A stretch of 64,000 nt of DNA, from positions 161,421 through 225,420 of the forward strand of contig CANGVA010000004.1 in the NCBI GenBank assembly GCA_947457395.1, read 5' to 3'. Under the pieces are notes generated by a model. That model did not search any database, was not told the DNA's origin, and worked only from the letters and a program-made list of their open reading frames with translations. This document shows positions 53,991-61,477 of the stretch, one piece after another; positions within the stretch are counted from its first letter, which is position 1, and every line of letters starts with the position of its first letter. A program made the position numbers and the translations under genes. This DNA is from Bacteroidota bacterium. Its GTDB lineage: Bacteria; Bacteroidota; Bacteroidia; UKL13-3.

Positions 53991-54704
53991 CAGGCCGGTT
54001 AAATCTTTTGTACCAATTGGGCGTTTCACCGTAAAGCCTTCACCATATTGCGTGCCAATTAATCGGCCAAACTGAAGCGCACGGCCTTCCAGAAAATCAA
54101 AAAAATCTTTGCCTGAAATAGCCGATTCCGGTTCCTGCGAGTCCGGGTTGTAAAACTGACTGCCAAATGCTTTAATGCATTTAAGTTTGGTTTTAAAATA
54201 TGGCGTAATGTCAACAATCATATCAGGTTTGGTCCAGTAGTCTTGTATGTAATGATAAATGGCTTTAGGCCTCCATGCATCCTGCTCTTGTCCTTTGTAA
54301 ATGGTTTCTATTTTTCTTAAGCCCGATAAAAAACAAGCCTCCTGTATCAAATCCCCTGCCTTGCCATGATCGGTGTGGCGGTCAAATTCAGCGTTGCACA
54401 ATACAATATCGGGCTGGTATTTCCTGATCATTTCTATGGCTTTAAGCAGGTGGTGTTCATCTTTCACAAAAAAACCATCTCTAAAACCCAGGTTCTCTCT
54501 AATATTAATGCCCATCAGGGCTGATGATTCGGCCGCTTCTTTTAATCTCAGTTCGGCATTGCCGCGTGTGCCCAGTTCTCCTTTGGTCAGGTCTACAATA
54601 CCCACTTTTTTACCTGCAGCAATATGCGCAAGCAAGGTGCCGGAGGCAGCCAGTTCAATATCATCCGGATGAGCGGCAAAAGCCAATATGTCAAGTTTTA
54701 TCAT
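53985..54704 (-). CDS. bshB1: bacillithiol biosynthesis deacetylase BshB1
   Basis: BshB1 removes the acetyl group from GlcNAc-malate in bacillithiol synthesis. The 239-residue LmbE-family protein carries the zinc motif FAAHPDDIELAASGTL near residues 8-22, TKGELGTRG near 40, and the second motif CNAEFDRHTDHGKAGDL near 105-121 with His-x-x-His. IQDYWTKPDMIVDIT near 155 is also typical of BshB1. The frame is open 18 codons further upstream; ATG 54704 gives the compact N-terminus MIKLDILAF. Confidence 0.92.
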   Translation of the reverse strand: MIKLDILAFAAHPDDIELAASGTLLAHIAAGKKVGIVDLTKGELGTRGNAELRLKEAAESSALMGINIRENLGFRDGFFVKDEHHLLKAIEMIRKYQPDIVLCNAEFDRHTDHGKAGDLIQEACFLSGLRKIETIYKGQEQDAWRPKAIYHYIQDYWTKPDMIVDITPYFKTKLKCIKAFGSQFYNPDSQEPESAISGKDFFDFLEGRALQFGRLIGTQYGEGFTVKRPIGTKDLTGLL

Positions 54705-54794
54705 ACCTTGTTGTTGAAAGCGTTGCGAAAGTAAGCAACTAATTGCGCTTAGCCGCAATGCTGCTGCTAAAATGTGTTTGTGCAGGTGTTGGGC

Positions 54795-55298
54795 CTACAG
54801 GTTTGCTTCAATAACTTTCTTAACCTTAACCGACTCCGGTCTGGTAAAGGAGTAAAAAAAGTCAACCATCCTGCCGTTGCGGTTCATCAGGTATTTATGA
54901 AAATTCCATTTAGGGTAACCGTTGCTTCTGGTGTTTAATTTCTTATCGGCCAAAAAAGTAAATAGCGGGTGCGCAGCTACTCCTTTCACATGTATTTTTT
55001 GCGTAATCAAAAAGCTAATATCATAATTGGTTTTACAAAACGCCTGTATGCCTTCATTACTCAGCGGTTCTTGCTTGCCAAAATCATTACTTGGGCACGC
55101 TATAATTTCCAAACCACGGTGGTTGTATAGTTTATACAAGTTTTCCAGTTCTTTTAGTTGGGGCGCAAAGCCACATCCGGAGGCGATGTTTACAACCAGC
55201 AGCAATTTGCCTTTAAATTCAGATAGCTTCTTTACCTCACCGCTCATGGTTGTTACCTCAAACTGGTATAAAGAAGGTTCTAAAGTTGTTTGGCTCAT
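54795..55298 (-). CDS. glutathione peroxidase family thiol peroxidase
   Basis: A 167-residue peroxidase of the glutathione peroxidase fold. The catalytic Cys lies in VVNIASGCGFAPQLKELENLY near residue 42, and CPSNDFGKQEPLSNEGIQAFC near 75-95 carries the usual NDF-x-x-QEP motif (Gln, Pro) plus a second cysteine. KWNFHKYLMNRNG near 128 includes the Trp of the catalytic tetrad. In a bacillithiol-making organism the electron donor is more likely thioredoxin than glutathione. Minus-strand neighbours are ung and bshB1. Confidence 0.93.
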   Translation of the reverse strand: MSQTTLEPSLYQFEVTTMSGEVKKLSEFKGKLLLVVNIASGCGFAPQLKELENLYKLYNHRGLEIIACPSNDFGKQEPLSNEGIQAFCKTNYDISFLITQKIHVKGVAAHPLFTFLADKKLNTRSNGYPKWNFHKYLMNRNGRMVDFFYSFTRPESVKVKKVIEANL

Positions 55299-55374
55299 AT
55301 TACCTTAAACAAACTTTTTGGTAAAAAGATTTGACGCCCGCAAGCCTGTCGCACCTAGGGGAATAAGTTTGCTG

Positions 55375-56049
55375 CTACAATTGCCAGTTAACGGGCGTAA
55401 GTTGGTTTGCCTGCAAATAGGCATTGCATGCACTAAAGTGTTTACATCCAAAAAATGCGCCCCTGGCCAAAGGCGAAGGATGCGCTGCCTTTAATACCAA
55501 ATGCCTGGAACCATCAATCAGGGTTTGTTTGCTTTGCGCATATTTGCCCCACAGCATAAATACCAGATGTGTTTGTGTGTGCGATAAGGTTTCAATCATT
55601 TTATCCGTAAAGGTTTCCCACCCTTTGTTTTGATGAGAGCCTGCCTGGCCCGCCCTTACCGTTAAGGTAGCATTTAGCAACAATACGCCCTGATCTGCCC
55701 ATTTACTTAAATTTCCTGAGGCAGGAATGCTGCAACCCAAATCGGTTTTTAGTTCTTTAAAAATATTTTGCAAAGAGGGTGGGATGTGTATGCCATCATT
55801 TACGCTAAAACACAACCCGTGCGCCTGCCCGGGTCCATGGTATGGGTCCTGGCCCAGTATCACTGCTTTTATACGGTTTACCGGTGTATGGTTTAATGCA
55901 GCAAAAATCTGAGAGCCGGGTGGGTATATGGTATAGCCCTGCGCTTTTTCATCCAGTAAAAATTGTTTCAATTGTTTAAAGTACGGCTTGTCAAATTCAT
56001 CAGCCAGCAGTTGCTTCCAGCTTTCATCCAATTTTATCTGATTGTTCAT
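55375..56049 (-). CDS. ung: uracil-DNA glycosylase
   Basis: Family 1 uracil-DNA glycosylase removes uracil from DNA. The 224-residue protein has the catalytic water-activating motif GQDPYHGPGQAHGLCFSV near residue 65, VLLLNATLTVRAGQAGSH near 125, and the C-terminal minor-groove loop AAHPSPLARGAFFG near 187. Starts with the expected N-terminal LDESWKQLLADEF. All motifs are intact. Confidence 0.97.
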   Translation of the reverse strand: MNNQIKLDESWKQLLADEFDKPYFKQLKQFLLDEKAQGYTIYPPGSQIFAALNHTPVNRIKAVILGQDPYHGPGQAHGLCFSVNDGIHIPPSLQNIFKELKTDLGCSIPASGNLSKWADQGVLLLNATLTVRAGQAGSHQNKGWETFTDKMIETLSHTQTHLVFMLWGKYAQSKQTLIDGSRHLVLKAAHPSPLARGAFFGCKHFSACNAYLQANQLTPVNWQL

Positions 56050-56072
56050 GCAGGGAGAAAGAATGAGTTTTA

Positions 56073-56080
56073 TATATTTG
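56073..56080 (+). promoter_or_regulatory. promoter -7 element candidate upstream of the T9SS protein
   Basis: TATATTTG fully matches TAnnTTTG and lies 20 bases before the start codon at 56101. The nearest TTG upstream (56042-56044) is 28 bases away, longer than the usual 17-23, so only the -7 element is convincing. Confidence 0.5.
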
Positions 56081-56100
56081 ATTAAGCAAGTAAACCAATT

Positions 56101-58101
56101 ATGAAGGCAAGATATACTTTTTACCTATTGTTTTTTTCTGCATGGTGCATGGCACAAACTGCAAAAGATTATGCCGTGCAGCTAAAAGCCGTTGTTTCTC
56201 CATCCACACCATCTATTACCATTAGCTGGCCTGCTGATACAAGCGGAGTAAACTATATCGTTTACCGCAAAGCTAAAAATACGGTTATATGGGCCAATCT
56301 ATTGGCTACCTTGCCTAAAACCGCTACGCAATACACAGATAATGCGGTGGCAGCGGGCAGTGCTTATGAGTATTATGTGCGCAGAACCTATAACGTTACT
56401 ACACGCGTGGCACACGGGTATATCTATGCCGGCATACAATTGCCTGAAACCACAACCAAAGGAAAACTGTTATTGCTGGTTGATGCCAACTATGCGCAAC
56501 CCCTGGCCGATGAAATTAAAACACTTCAGTTAGATCTGGCTGCCGATGGCTGGGCTGTGCAACGCATGGATATTGCACGCAGCGCCTCCGTAGCTTCTGT
56601 AAAAAATATGATTGTGGCTGCACGTGCAGCCGATACCACACTCCATGCTTTGTTTTTACTGGGCAGAATACCCGTGCCATACTCCGGTGGGTTTAAAGCG
56701 GTGAGCGGACAAATTTACCCGCCTGACGGGCATCCGGAGCATGGGGGTGCCTGGCCTGCCGATTTATATTATGGCATGATGGAGGAAACTTACTGGACAG
56801 ATACCGATGTAAATGATACCACACCGCAACGCCCGCAAAATGACAATGTGCCGGGTGATGGCAAGTTTGATCAGATGTATTTATACCCGCAAGAGGTGCA
56901 GCTGCAGGTAGGCAGGGTAGACCTTACCAATATGGCCACCTTTGGAAACAATGATACGCTGCGCATGAAACGATACCTAAACCGTGCGCATGATTATAAA
57001 TATGGCAAACTCACTGTAAACAGGCGTGCGCTGGTTGATGATAATTTCGGGGCCATGAGTGGCGAAGCGTTTGCTGCCTCCGGCTGGCGCAGTTTTGCTA
57101 CCATGTATGCCGATTCTGTTTTTGCACGCGATTATTTTGCTTCGCTCAAATCCGGCAATTATCAGTTTGCTTATGGCTGCGGTGCGGGCTCCTACACCTC
57201 CTGCAGCGGTGTGGGCAATACCGCCAATTATAACAATGATAGCGTAAACGGTATTTTTAGCATGACCTTTGGCAGCTATTTTGGCGATTGGGATGCACCG
57301 AATAATTTTTTGCGTGCACCACTGTGTGCGCCCAAGCCTATGCTTGCCAGTATGTGGAGCGGCAGGCCGCACTGGCACCTGCACCACATGGCCCTTGGCG
57401 AAAATATTGGCTATGCGGCCAGGCTCACACAAAACAACTATTTATCTGTTGGAGGTGCCGCTGTGTTTGGTTATGTGCATAACAGTGCACCTACGTTTAT
57501 ACATATTGCACTCATGGGCGACCCCTCCCTGCGTTTGCACCCCATGCAAGCACCTGCACAGGTAACGGCCACACCCACGGCCGATTCTATGCAGGTACAA
57601 TTAAGCTGGGCTGCTGCTGCCAATGCCGAAGGCTATGTGGTGGTGCGCGCCCGTAACCTGTTTGGCCCGTATAAAACTGTGGCACGCATTACTACCACCG
57701 ATACCGGCTGGACCGACCCTTCACCCGATAATGGCATGAATTATTATATGGTACGTGCCATGCGTTTGGAGCAAACGCCCAGCGGCAGCTACTACAATTT
57801 ATCATTGGGGGTGCCCGATTCTGCCTTTAGCAAAAGTTTTAATGCAGGGGTGCCTGCGCAGCAGGTGGAAGCTCCTGTGCTAACCGTTTACCCCAACCCC
57901 AGCAGCGGGCAGGTATATGTATGGCACAACCACATACCGTTTGCACTTGCAGCCCGGGTATACGACCTGCAGGGCAGGCTGGTGTTAAGCAAACAATTGC
58001 AGGCCGATGACAATAGCCTGCATATTGCCCAACCGGGCATTTATATACTAAAGCTTAGCAACGGTGAAACGGAGCAATACAAAAAGATTGTGGTGAGGTA
58101 G
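56101..58101 (+). CDS. secreted T9SS protein with gingipain-like (C25) fold and FnIII-like domains
   Basis: A 666-residue exported protein. A signal peptide (RYTFYLLFFSAWCMAQ) is followed by an FnIII-like domain (residues 25-115), a long middle region resembling peptidase family C25, a second FnIII-like domain (480-575), and a type A T9SS sorting domain (VYPNPSSGQ near 598, then IARVYDLQGRLV-type and GIYILKL strands, ending KKIVVR). The middle region has the C25-like FLLGRIPVPYS and MGDPSLRLHP segments. At the position of the gingipain HG-motif it reads YGCGAGS, and no SxxC nucleophile motif is obvious, so it may be catalytically inactive. Codon use is richer in G+C than in the genes downstream. 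Confidence 0.78.
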   Translation: MKARYTFYLLFFSAWCMAQTAKDYAVQLKAVVSPSTPSITISWPADTSGVNYIVYRKAKNTVIWANLLATLPKTATQYTDNAVAAGSAYEYYVRRTYNVTTRVAHGYIYAGIQLPETTTKGKLLLLVDANYAQPLADEIKTLQLDLAADGWAVQRMDIARSASVASVKNMIVAARAADTTLHALFLLGRIPVPYSGGFKAVSGQIYPPDGHPEHGGAWPADLYYGMMEETYWTDTDVNDTTPQRPQNDNVPGDGKFDQMYLYPQEVQLQVGRVDLTNMATFGNNDTLRMKRYLNRAHDYKYGKLTVNRRALVDDNFGAMSGEAFAASGWRSFATMYADSVFARDYFASLKSGNYQFAYGCGAGSYTSCSGVGNTANYNNDSVNGIFSMTFGSYFGDWDAPNNFLRAPLCAPKPMLASMWSGRPHWHLHHMALGENIGYAARLTQNNYLSVGGAAVFGYVHNSAPTFIHIALMGDPSLRLHPMQAPAQVTATPTADSMQVQLSWAAAANAEGYVVVRARNLFGPYKTVARITTTDTGWTDPSPDNGMNYYMVRAMRLEQTPSGSYYNLSLGVPDSAFSKSFNAGVPAQQVEAPVLTVYPNPSSGQVYVWHNHIPFALAARVYDLQGRLVLSKQLQADDNSLHIAQPGIYILKLSNGETEQYKKIVVR

Positions 58102-58213
58102 TTTTAGGTGGAACTTTTGGCGGCTAGGCGAAGGTGTCGATTTTTACCACAAAACTTGATTTGAAAAACTATTGTTTGATTAACCACAAAACTGTCATAC
58201 GAAGCACAGCCTG

Positions 58214-58229
58214 TCCCGCTTTAGCGGGA
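58214..58229. terminator. GC-rich hairpin after the T9SS gene
   Basis: TCCCGC and GCGGGA form a perfect 6-base stem with a TTTA loop. The following AAAACCCCGC offers a competing pairing with GCGGG, followed by CTTTTG. It may terminate the T9SS transcript, which ends 112 bases earlier, but it could also be part of a repeat. Confidence 0.35.
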
Positions 58230-58334
58230 AAACCCCGCCTTTTGGGTAGGTGCTGTTAGGCAATCGTTGCTTTTTTCGTTTCTGTCTGTCATAGTCGTTT
58301 TACGTTTTTGTCTTCTGTCTTAAAAGTGCGTTGG

Positions 58335-58356
58335 CAGAGATTTTTATTTGATTTTT
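58335..58356 (+). repeat. left copy of a 22-base perfect inverted repeat
   Basis: The 22 bases starting CAGAGATTTTTATTTG recur as an exact reverse complement at 63625-63646, about 5.3 kb away on the other side of the operon. A perfect 22-base pair is not expected by chance over this distance, even allowing for A+T richness. Confidence 0.8.
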
Positions 58357-58407
58357 TCTCGGTACCGTGTGTTAGCTTTTGGCATATCTTTTTGTTCGTG
58401 TGTCGGC

Positions 58408-58452
58408 TTAGCTCTTTTGCCCCCGCAGGAACGAGGAGGCAAATGTGCTAAA
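58408..58452. repeat. left cruciform element
   Basis: TTAGCTCTTTTGC (58408-58420) and GCAAATGTGCTAA (58439-58451) pair as an inverted repeat with 11 of 13 matches. The same two words flank the cruciform at 63493-63580. The interior differs between the two copies, so the arms define a repeat family. The word TATGACAAAAATT follows at 58472-58484 and recurs at 63602-63614. Confidence 0.7.
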
Positions 58453-58494
58453 TGTGTGTCGGGACAAAAAGTATGACAAAAATTAAAAGACATA

Positions 58495-59460
58495 CTAAAT
58501 TCTAATTAAATTATTTGAGTCACTAATATCAATGCCATTCAAGTCAATTTCATTAGGTAAAAATATTTTAAATTTCCCTTTTTTAAATTTCAAATAGTCT
58601 TTTATAGTGGCTGCTTTTTGATTTATTATTGATTGAACTACAATATTGTATGGTGATAAATCTCGAATAAGAACCCCTCTGCCTACATTTGTTTCCAAAT
58701 TAAGAATAGTGAAGAGCTCATCACTATTCAAACGTAGTGCATAAATTAACTCATAAATATTCTGTGAAAGTCTGAGCACATCTATAGGCAAATCTGCTTT
58801 AGGCCATAAATCAGTTACAATTTTTTGAATTTCTTTAAGAAGTTTAAATTTTGAATTTTCCTTCGTTAACTCTGGTAATTCAGCAAGACGATCAACACCA
58901 CTTATTGAAACTTCTGCTTGTTCCAACATTGCCTTTATTTGAAACGCAACCCTTTCACGAGACCAACTAATCTTGTCGGATTTATAAATTAAATCATGTG
59001 TTGTAATTGCCCATGCGTGTTGTAAAAAGGTTTTAATCTGTATTTCAAAAGTAATATCGTCTATAGGTTCAGGAGGAAGAAATTCTTCCTTTTTTAGTTT
59101 TACATACAATCTTAAATCATCAAAAGGAAATGAGTCGGTATTCTTATGAGTAAAATCTTTTTCTTTAGGGCGCCTTGAAATCTCAGTAAAAAATTTGTGA
59201 ATTTTCGTAACAGCCACTTCAATTTCATTTGTATTTTCAACGACAATCAGACAACCATAAAAGTCCTCTAGTTTCGTTGGGTCTTCAAATCTTCCTGTCT
59301 CAATTTTCAATGCAAAACTTTCAGGTTTTTTAATTCTACTATCAAAAAACCAACTAGACTTAATTTCTTTCTTAATCAAGAAATCAACCTTTTCTTTAAG
59401 TTTTGTATTAATTGAAAATTGATCTAGATAAATTTTATCTATAGAGTTGAGTATTTTCAT
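58495..59460 (-). CDS. divergent RelA/SpoT-domain protein
   Basis: A 321-residue protein whose N-terminal half (residues 30-165) resembles the RelA/SpoT synthetase domain. Visible landmarks are Arg42-Lys-Lys with Ser48 and Lys52 (RIKKPESFALKI), Asp66 in KLEDFYGCLIV, and Glu139 in FEIQIKTFLQHAWAITTHDLIYK with Trp150 and His155. The G-loop tyrosine motif (GYxSxH) that stacks the substrate guanine is absent; that stretch reads THKNTDSFPFDDLRLYV. The C-terminal half is unassigned. It is the last gene of the R-M operon, 5 bases after the DUF262 gene. It could be an alarmone-type, nucleotide- or RNA-modifying toxin, or an enzyme with another substrate. A+T-rich like its operon. Confidence 0.75.
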   Translation of the reverse strand: MKILNSIDKIYLDQFSINTKLKEKVDFLIKKEIKSSWFFDSRIKKPESFALKIETGRFEDPTKLEDFYGCLIVVENTNEIEVAVTKIHKFFTEISRRPKEKDFTHKNTDSFPFDDLRLYVKLKKEEFLPPEPIDDITFEIQIKTFLQHAWAITTHDLIYKSDKISWSRERVAFQIKAMLEQAEVSISGVDRLAELPELTKENSKFKLLKEIQKIVTDLWPKADLPIDVLRLSQNIYELIYALRLNSDELFTILNLETNVGRGVLIRDLSPYNIVVQSIINQKAATIKDYLKFKKGKFKIFLPNEIDLNGIDISDSNNLIRI

Positions 59461-59465
59461 AGGAA

Positions 59466-60518
59466 CTATAAACAGGCATTTCTTAATGCAATCAATCTTT
59501 CAGTTCTTTGGCTTAAATCAGTACTAGCCCCTCTTGAATTTTTATAATATTGATAAGGCAAGTTTAGAGCACCATCTGTTGTTTCTTTCATTAGTTCTTC
59601 TGCATTTTCTGCATTCGCTAACTTTTCAACGTTCTCCATAAAGTTTTTATACTTACTGGCAAAGTCCTTTGCGGAAGGCAAATGGTCAGTAATAGAGATT
59701 AAAGCCCATAGAGTATAGAAATTGTTTGATGTTTTAGCATACGTGGTTATAGTATTATTACAATCTTCCATCGCTGAGAGATATGCTTTTAAATTTTCCT
59801 TCTTTTCATTAAAACCTGTTTCATCAAAGTTAACAACGGTTTCTTCTGGACTATCATACTCAGAATATTTATCGTCTAAATAGTCTTGATCAAATCCAAC
59901 AATCTTCTTTTCTAATATTACAAGTAATAATTCAGATATAAATTGAACGTCCTTCATTCTTTTGGCGCGAGCTTTAGTACTAATTTTGATTTTTTCCCAA
60001 AAAGAGTCTTCGGATTCTGTTTCTACTTCTTTGATGAGCCAACCATCAAATTTTGCGTGTCTTAATTCTTGTCTTTGTAAATTAATCGCGTTTCTATTTA
60101 CACGATCGAAAACTTCATTGACATTGGTGCCTTCAATTTCAATAAAATCAATTACAAATATGTAATCCCAAAATTTCCTTTTTTCATCGCCTTCTAAATC
60201 TTTAAACTTTTTACCATCCAATTTGATATCTCCAAAGTTTTTATCAATTGCAATTTCATCCCTAACAAACATCAGAATTGTTTCAAGTCTTTGTTTCCCA
60301 TCAACTACGTGATAAGTTGAAAATCCCTTATCATCAATGGACCTATGTAAAAACAAAGGAGGGCATGGATAATTTCTAAATATTGTATCAAGAAAAAATC
60401 TTCTGTCTTTTGGTGACCATACACTTCTTCTTTGATAGGAAGGATGGAGATCTAACTGTTCATTTCTATATAAATCTAAAAACCAACTTATTGGATGTAT
60501 TGAGGATTGTCTTCTCAT
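59466..60518 (-). CDS. DUF262 (GmrS/ParB-like) protein
   Basis: A 350-residue protein with an N-terminal DUF262 domain: LDLHPSYQRRSVWSPKDRRFF near residues 22-42, then PCPPLFLHRS and the signature HVVDGKQRLETI near 70-81. This ParB/sulfiredoxin-like domain binds nucleotides in GmrSD and related defence proteins. The usual C-terminal DUF1524 HNH nuclease half is not present; the rest is helical and unassigned. It lies 23 bases after the restriction endonuclease gene and 5 bases before the RelA/SpoT-like gene, so it is probably a regulator or sensor partner of that protein. Confidence 0.82.
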   Translation of the reverse strand: MRRQSSIHPISWFLDLYRNEQLDLHPSYQRRSVWSPKDRRFFLDTIFRNYPCPPLFLHRSIDDKGFSTYHVVDGKQRLETILMFVRDEIAIDKNFGDIKLDGKKFKDLEGDEKRKFWDYIFVIDFIEIEGTNVNEVFDRVNRNAINLQRQELRHAKFDGWLIKEVETESEDSFWEKIKISTKARAKRMKDVQFISELLLVILEKKIVGFDQDYLDDKYSEYDSPEETVVNFDETGFNEKKENLKAYLSAMEDCNNTITTYAKTSNNFYTLWALISITDHLPSAKDFASKYKNFMENVEKLANAENAEELMKETTDGALNLPYQYYKNSRGASTDLSQRTERLIALRNACL

Positions 60519-60541
60519 AATGTATATTTTTTACTATTAAT

Positions 60542-61477
60542 TTATCTCGGACCCATAAATCTATCACCGTTAAAGTGAATCATATGTTCTGGCACATCTG
60601 CCAACCATACTTCTGTTTCCCAAGCAATATTATTTGAGTGTTTTTTGAATTCAGCGAAATTAGGAAACGCTGTTACATAAATCTTTCCTGCTTTGCAATT
60701 CTTTAAAAATTCTTCGAGTTCAACAACTCGTTTTGGAGAAACGGGACCGTGGGAAGTAACCGCTTCAATTAAAAACAACCAGTTTTTCGTGTGGTCATAA
60801 ATAATAACATCGGGAAGTTTGCTGTGCTGATTTACTGGAATACCTAATTCTTTCAGCATTTTTTCGTCAACGTATAAATCTTTTTTAGCGGTGTCGCCTA
60901 AATATAAAACAGAACCTCCATTAGCAAAACGGGCAGCAAAATTGTGAACAATAGCTGCTTGAACTTCATTGTGTTTTCCGGATGATAATTTTAAAGTTTT
61001 ACCATTGCTGAGTTTAACCGGAATTAAAATCTGTTTCCTTTCTTTTTTATATTTTTTCGATAGATCCCCTTCTTCTAATATGAATTTTTCAACTGCTTTT
61101 TTCCAATCTTTCGTTCCAAAAGTTTTAATTGCATCTAATGCGCCTTGTGTCAATGCATAGTGTGCATTTGGGCTGTTTACAGGAAGTTTAGGATTATCAG
61201 GATTGTAGTCTGCAATTCTTGCTTGAACAAATTGATGTAATACTTGTCTGCGAAAAGTTTCACGGGAATTAGGAGCATATTCTTTTCCGTAAACTTCGTA
61301 CACATAAGCCATAATTCCTTTTGAAACTTTCTGACTGGTCCTTGTTGCTTTAATCCATTTATCGCGTGGTTTAATACCACACAACGCTAAAAGCGTATAT
61401 GCAGAAGTATCATTTTGCTGCGCTGTTGGAAGACCAAGTTCTTTCAAAATCTTTTTTGCTTCGTCTAATTTACTCAT
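60542..61477 (-). CDS. type II restriction endonuclease, BsuBI/PstI family
   Basis: A 311-residue endonuclease. The C-terminal half has the family core: SKLPDVIIYDHTKNWLFLIEAV near residues 219-240, followed by TSHGPVSPKR, where Asp223 and Glu238 form the PD-(D/E)xK-like metal site. NSPNAHYALT near 101 and the KHNEVQAAIVHNFAARFANGG segment near 168-188 also fit the family. PstI and BsuBI cut CTGCAG, so that target is predicted. The frame is open 10 codons upstream; ATG 61477 overlaps the methylase stop by 8 bases, which is the preferred start. Confidence 0.93.
   Translation of the reverse strand: MSKLDEAKKILKELGLPTAQQNDTSAYTLLALCGIKPRDKWIKATRTSQKVSKGIMAYVYEVYGKEYAPNSRETFRRQVLHQFVQARIADYNPDNPKLPVNSPNAHYALTQGALDAIKTFGTKDWKKAVEKFILEEGDLSKKYKKERKQILIPVKLSNGKTLKLSSGKHNEVQAAIVHNFAARFANGGSVLYLGDTAKKDLYVDEKMLKELGIPVNQHSKLPDVIIYDHTKNWLFLIEAVTSHGPVSPKRVVELEEFLKNCKAGKIYVTAFPNFAEFKKHSNNIAWETEVWLADVPEHMIHFNGDRFMGPR

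Larger units (their letters stand above)
58102..58494. other. intergenic region at the left edge of the accessory island
   Basis: These 393 bases hold no credible gene. They contain a GC-rich hairpin (58214-58229), a GTTAGGCAA word at 58255-58263 whose inverse occurs at 63746-63754, the left copy of a 22-base inverted repeat, and a cruciform element sharing words with one near 63.5 kb. They mark the boundary between core genes and the A+T-rich restriction-modification operon. Confidence 0.7.

Noticed and set aside
56977..57432. Minus-strand open frame of 151 codons inside the T9SS protein gene
   Set aside because: No recognisable domain, and it lies wholly within a well-supported secreted protein; best explained by codon usage of that gene.
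58495..60518. Classical toxin-antitoxin reading of the DUF262-RelSpo pair
   Set aside because: Both proteins are 320-350 residues, larger than typical antitoxins, and neither shows an antitoxin DNA-binding domain. The idea is kept only as an alternative.
59466..60518. GmrSD type IV modification-dependent nuclease
   Set aside because: The DUF1524 HNH half is missing in this gene and in its neighbours, so a direct GmrSD assignment is not supported.
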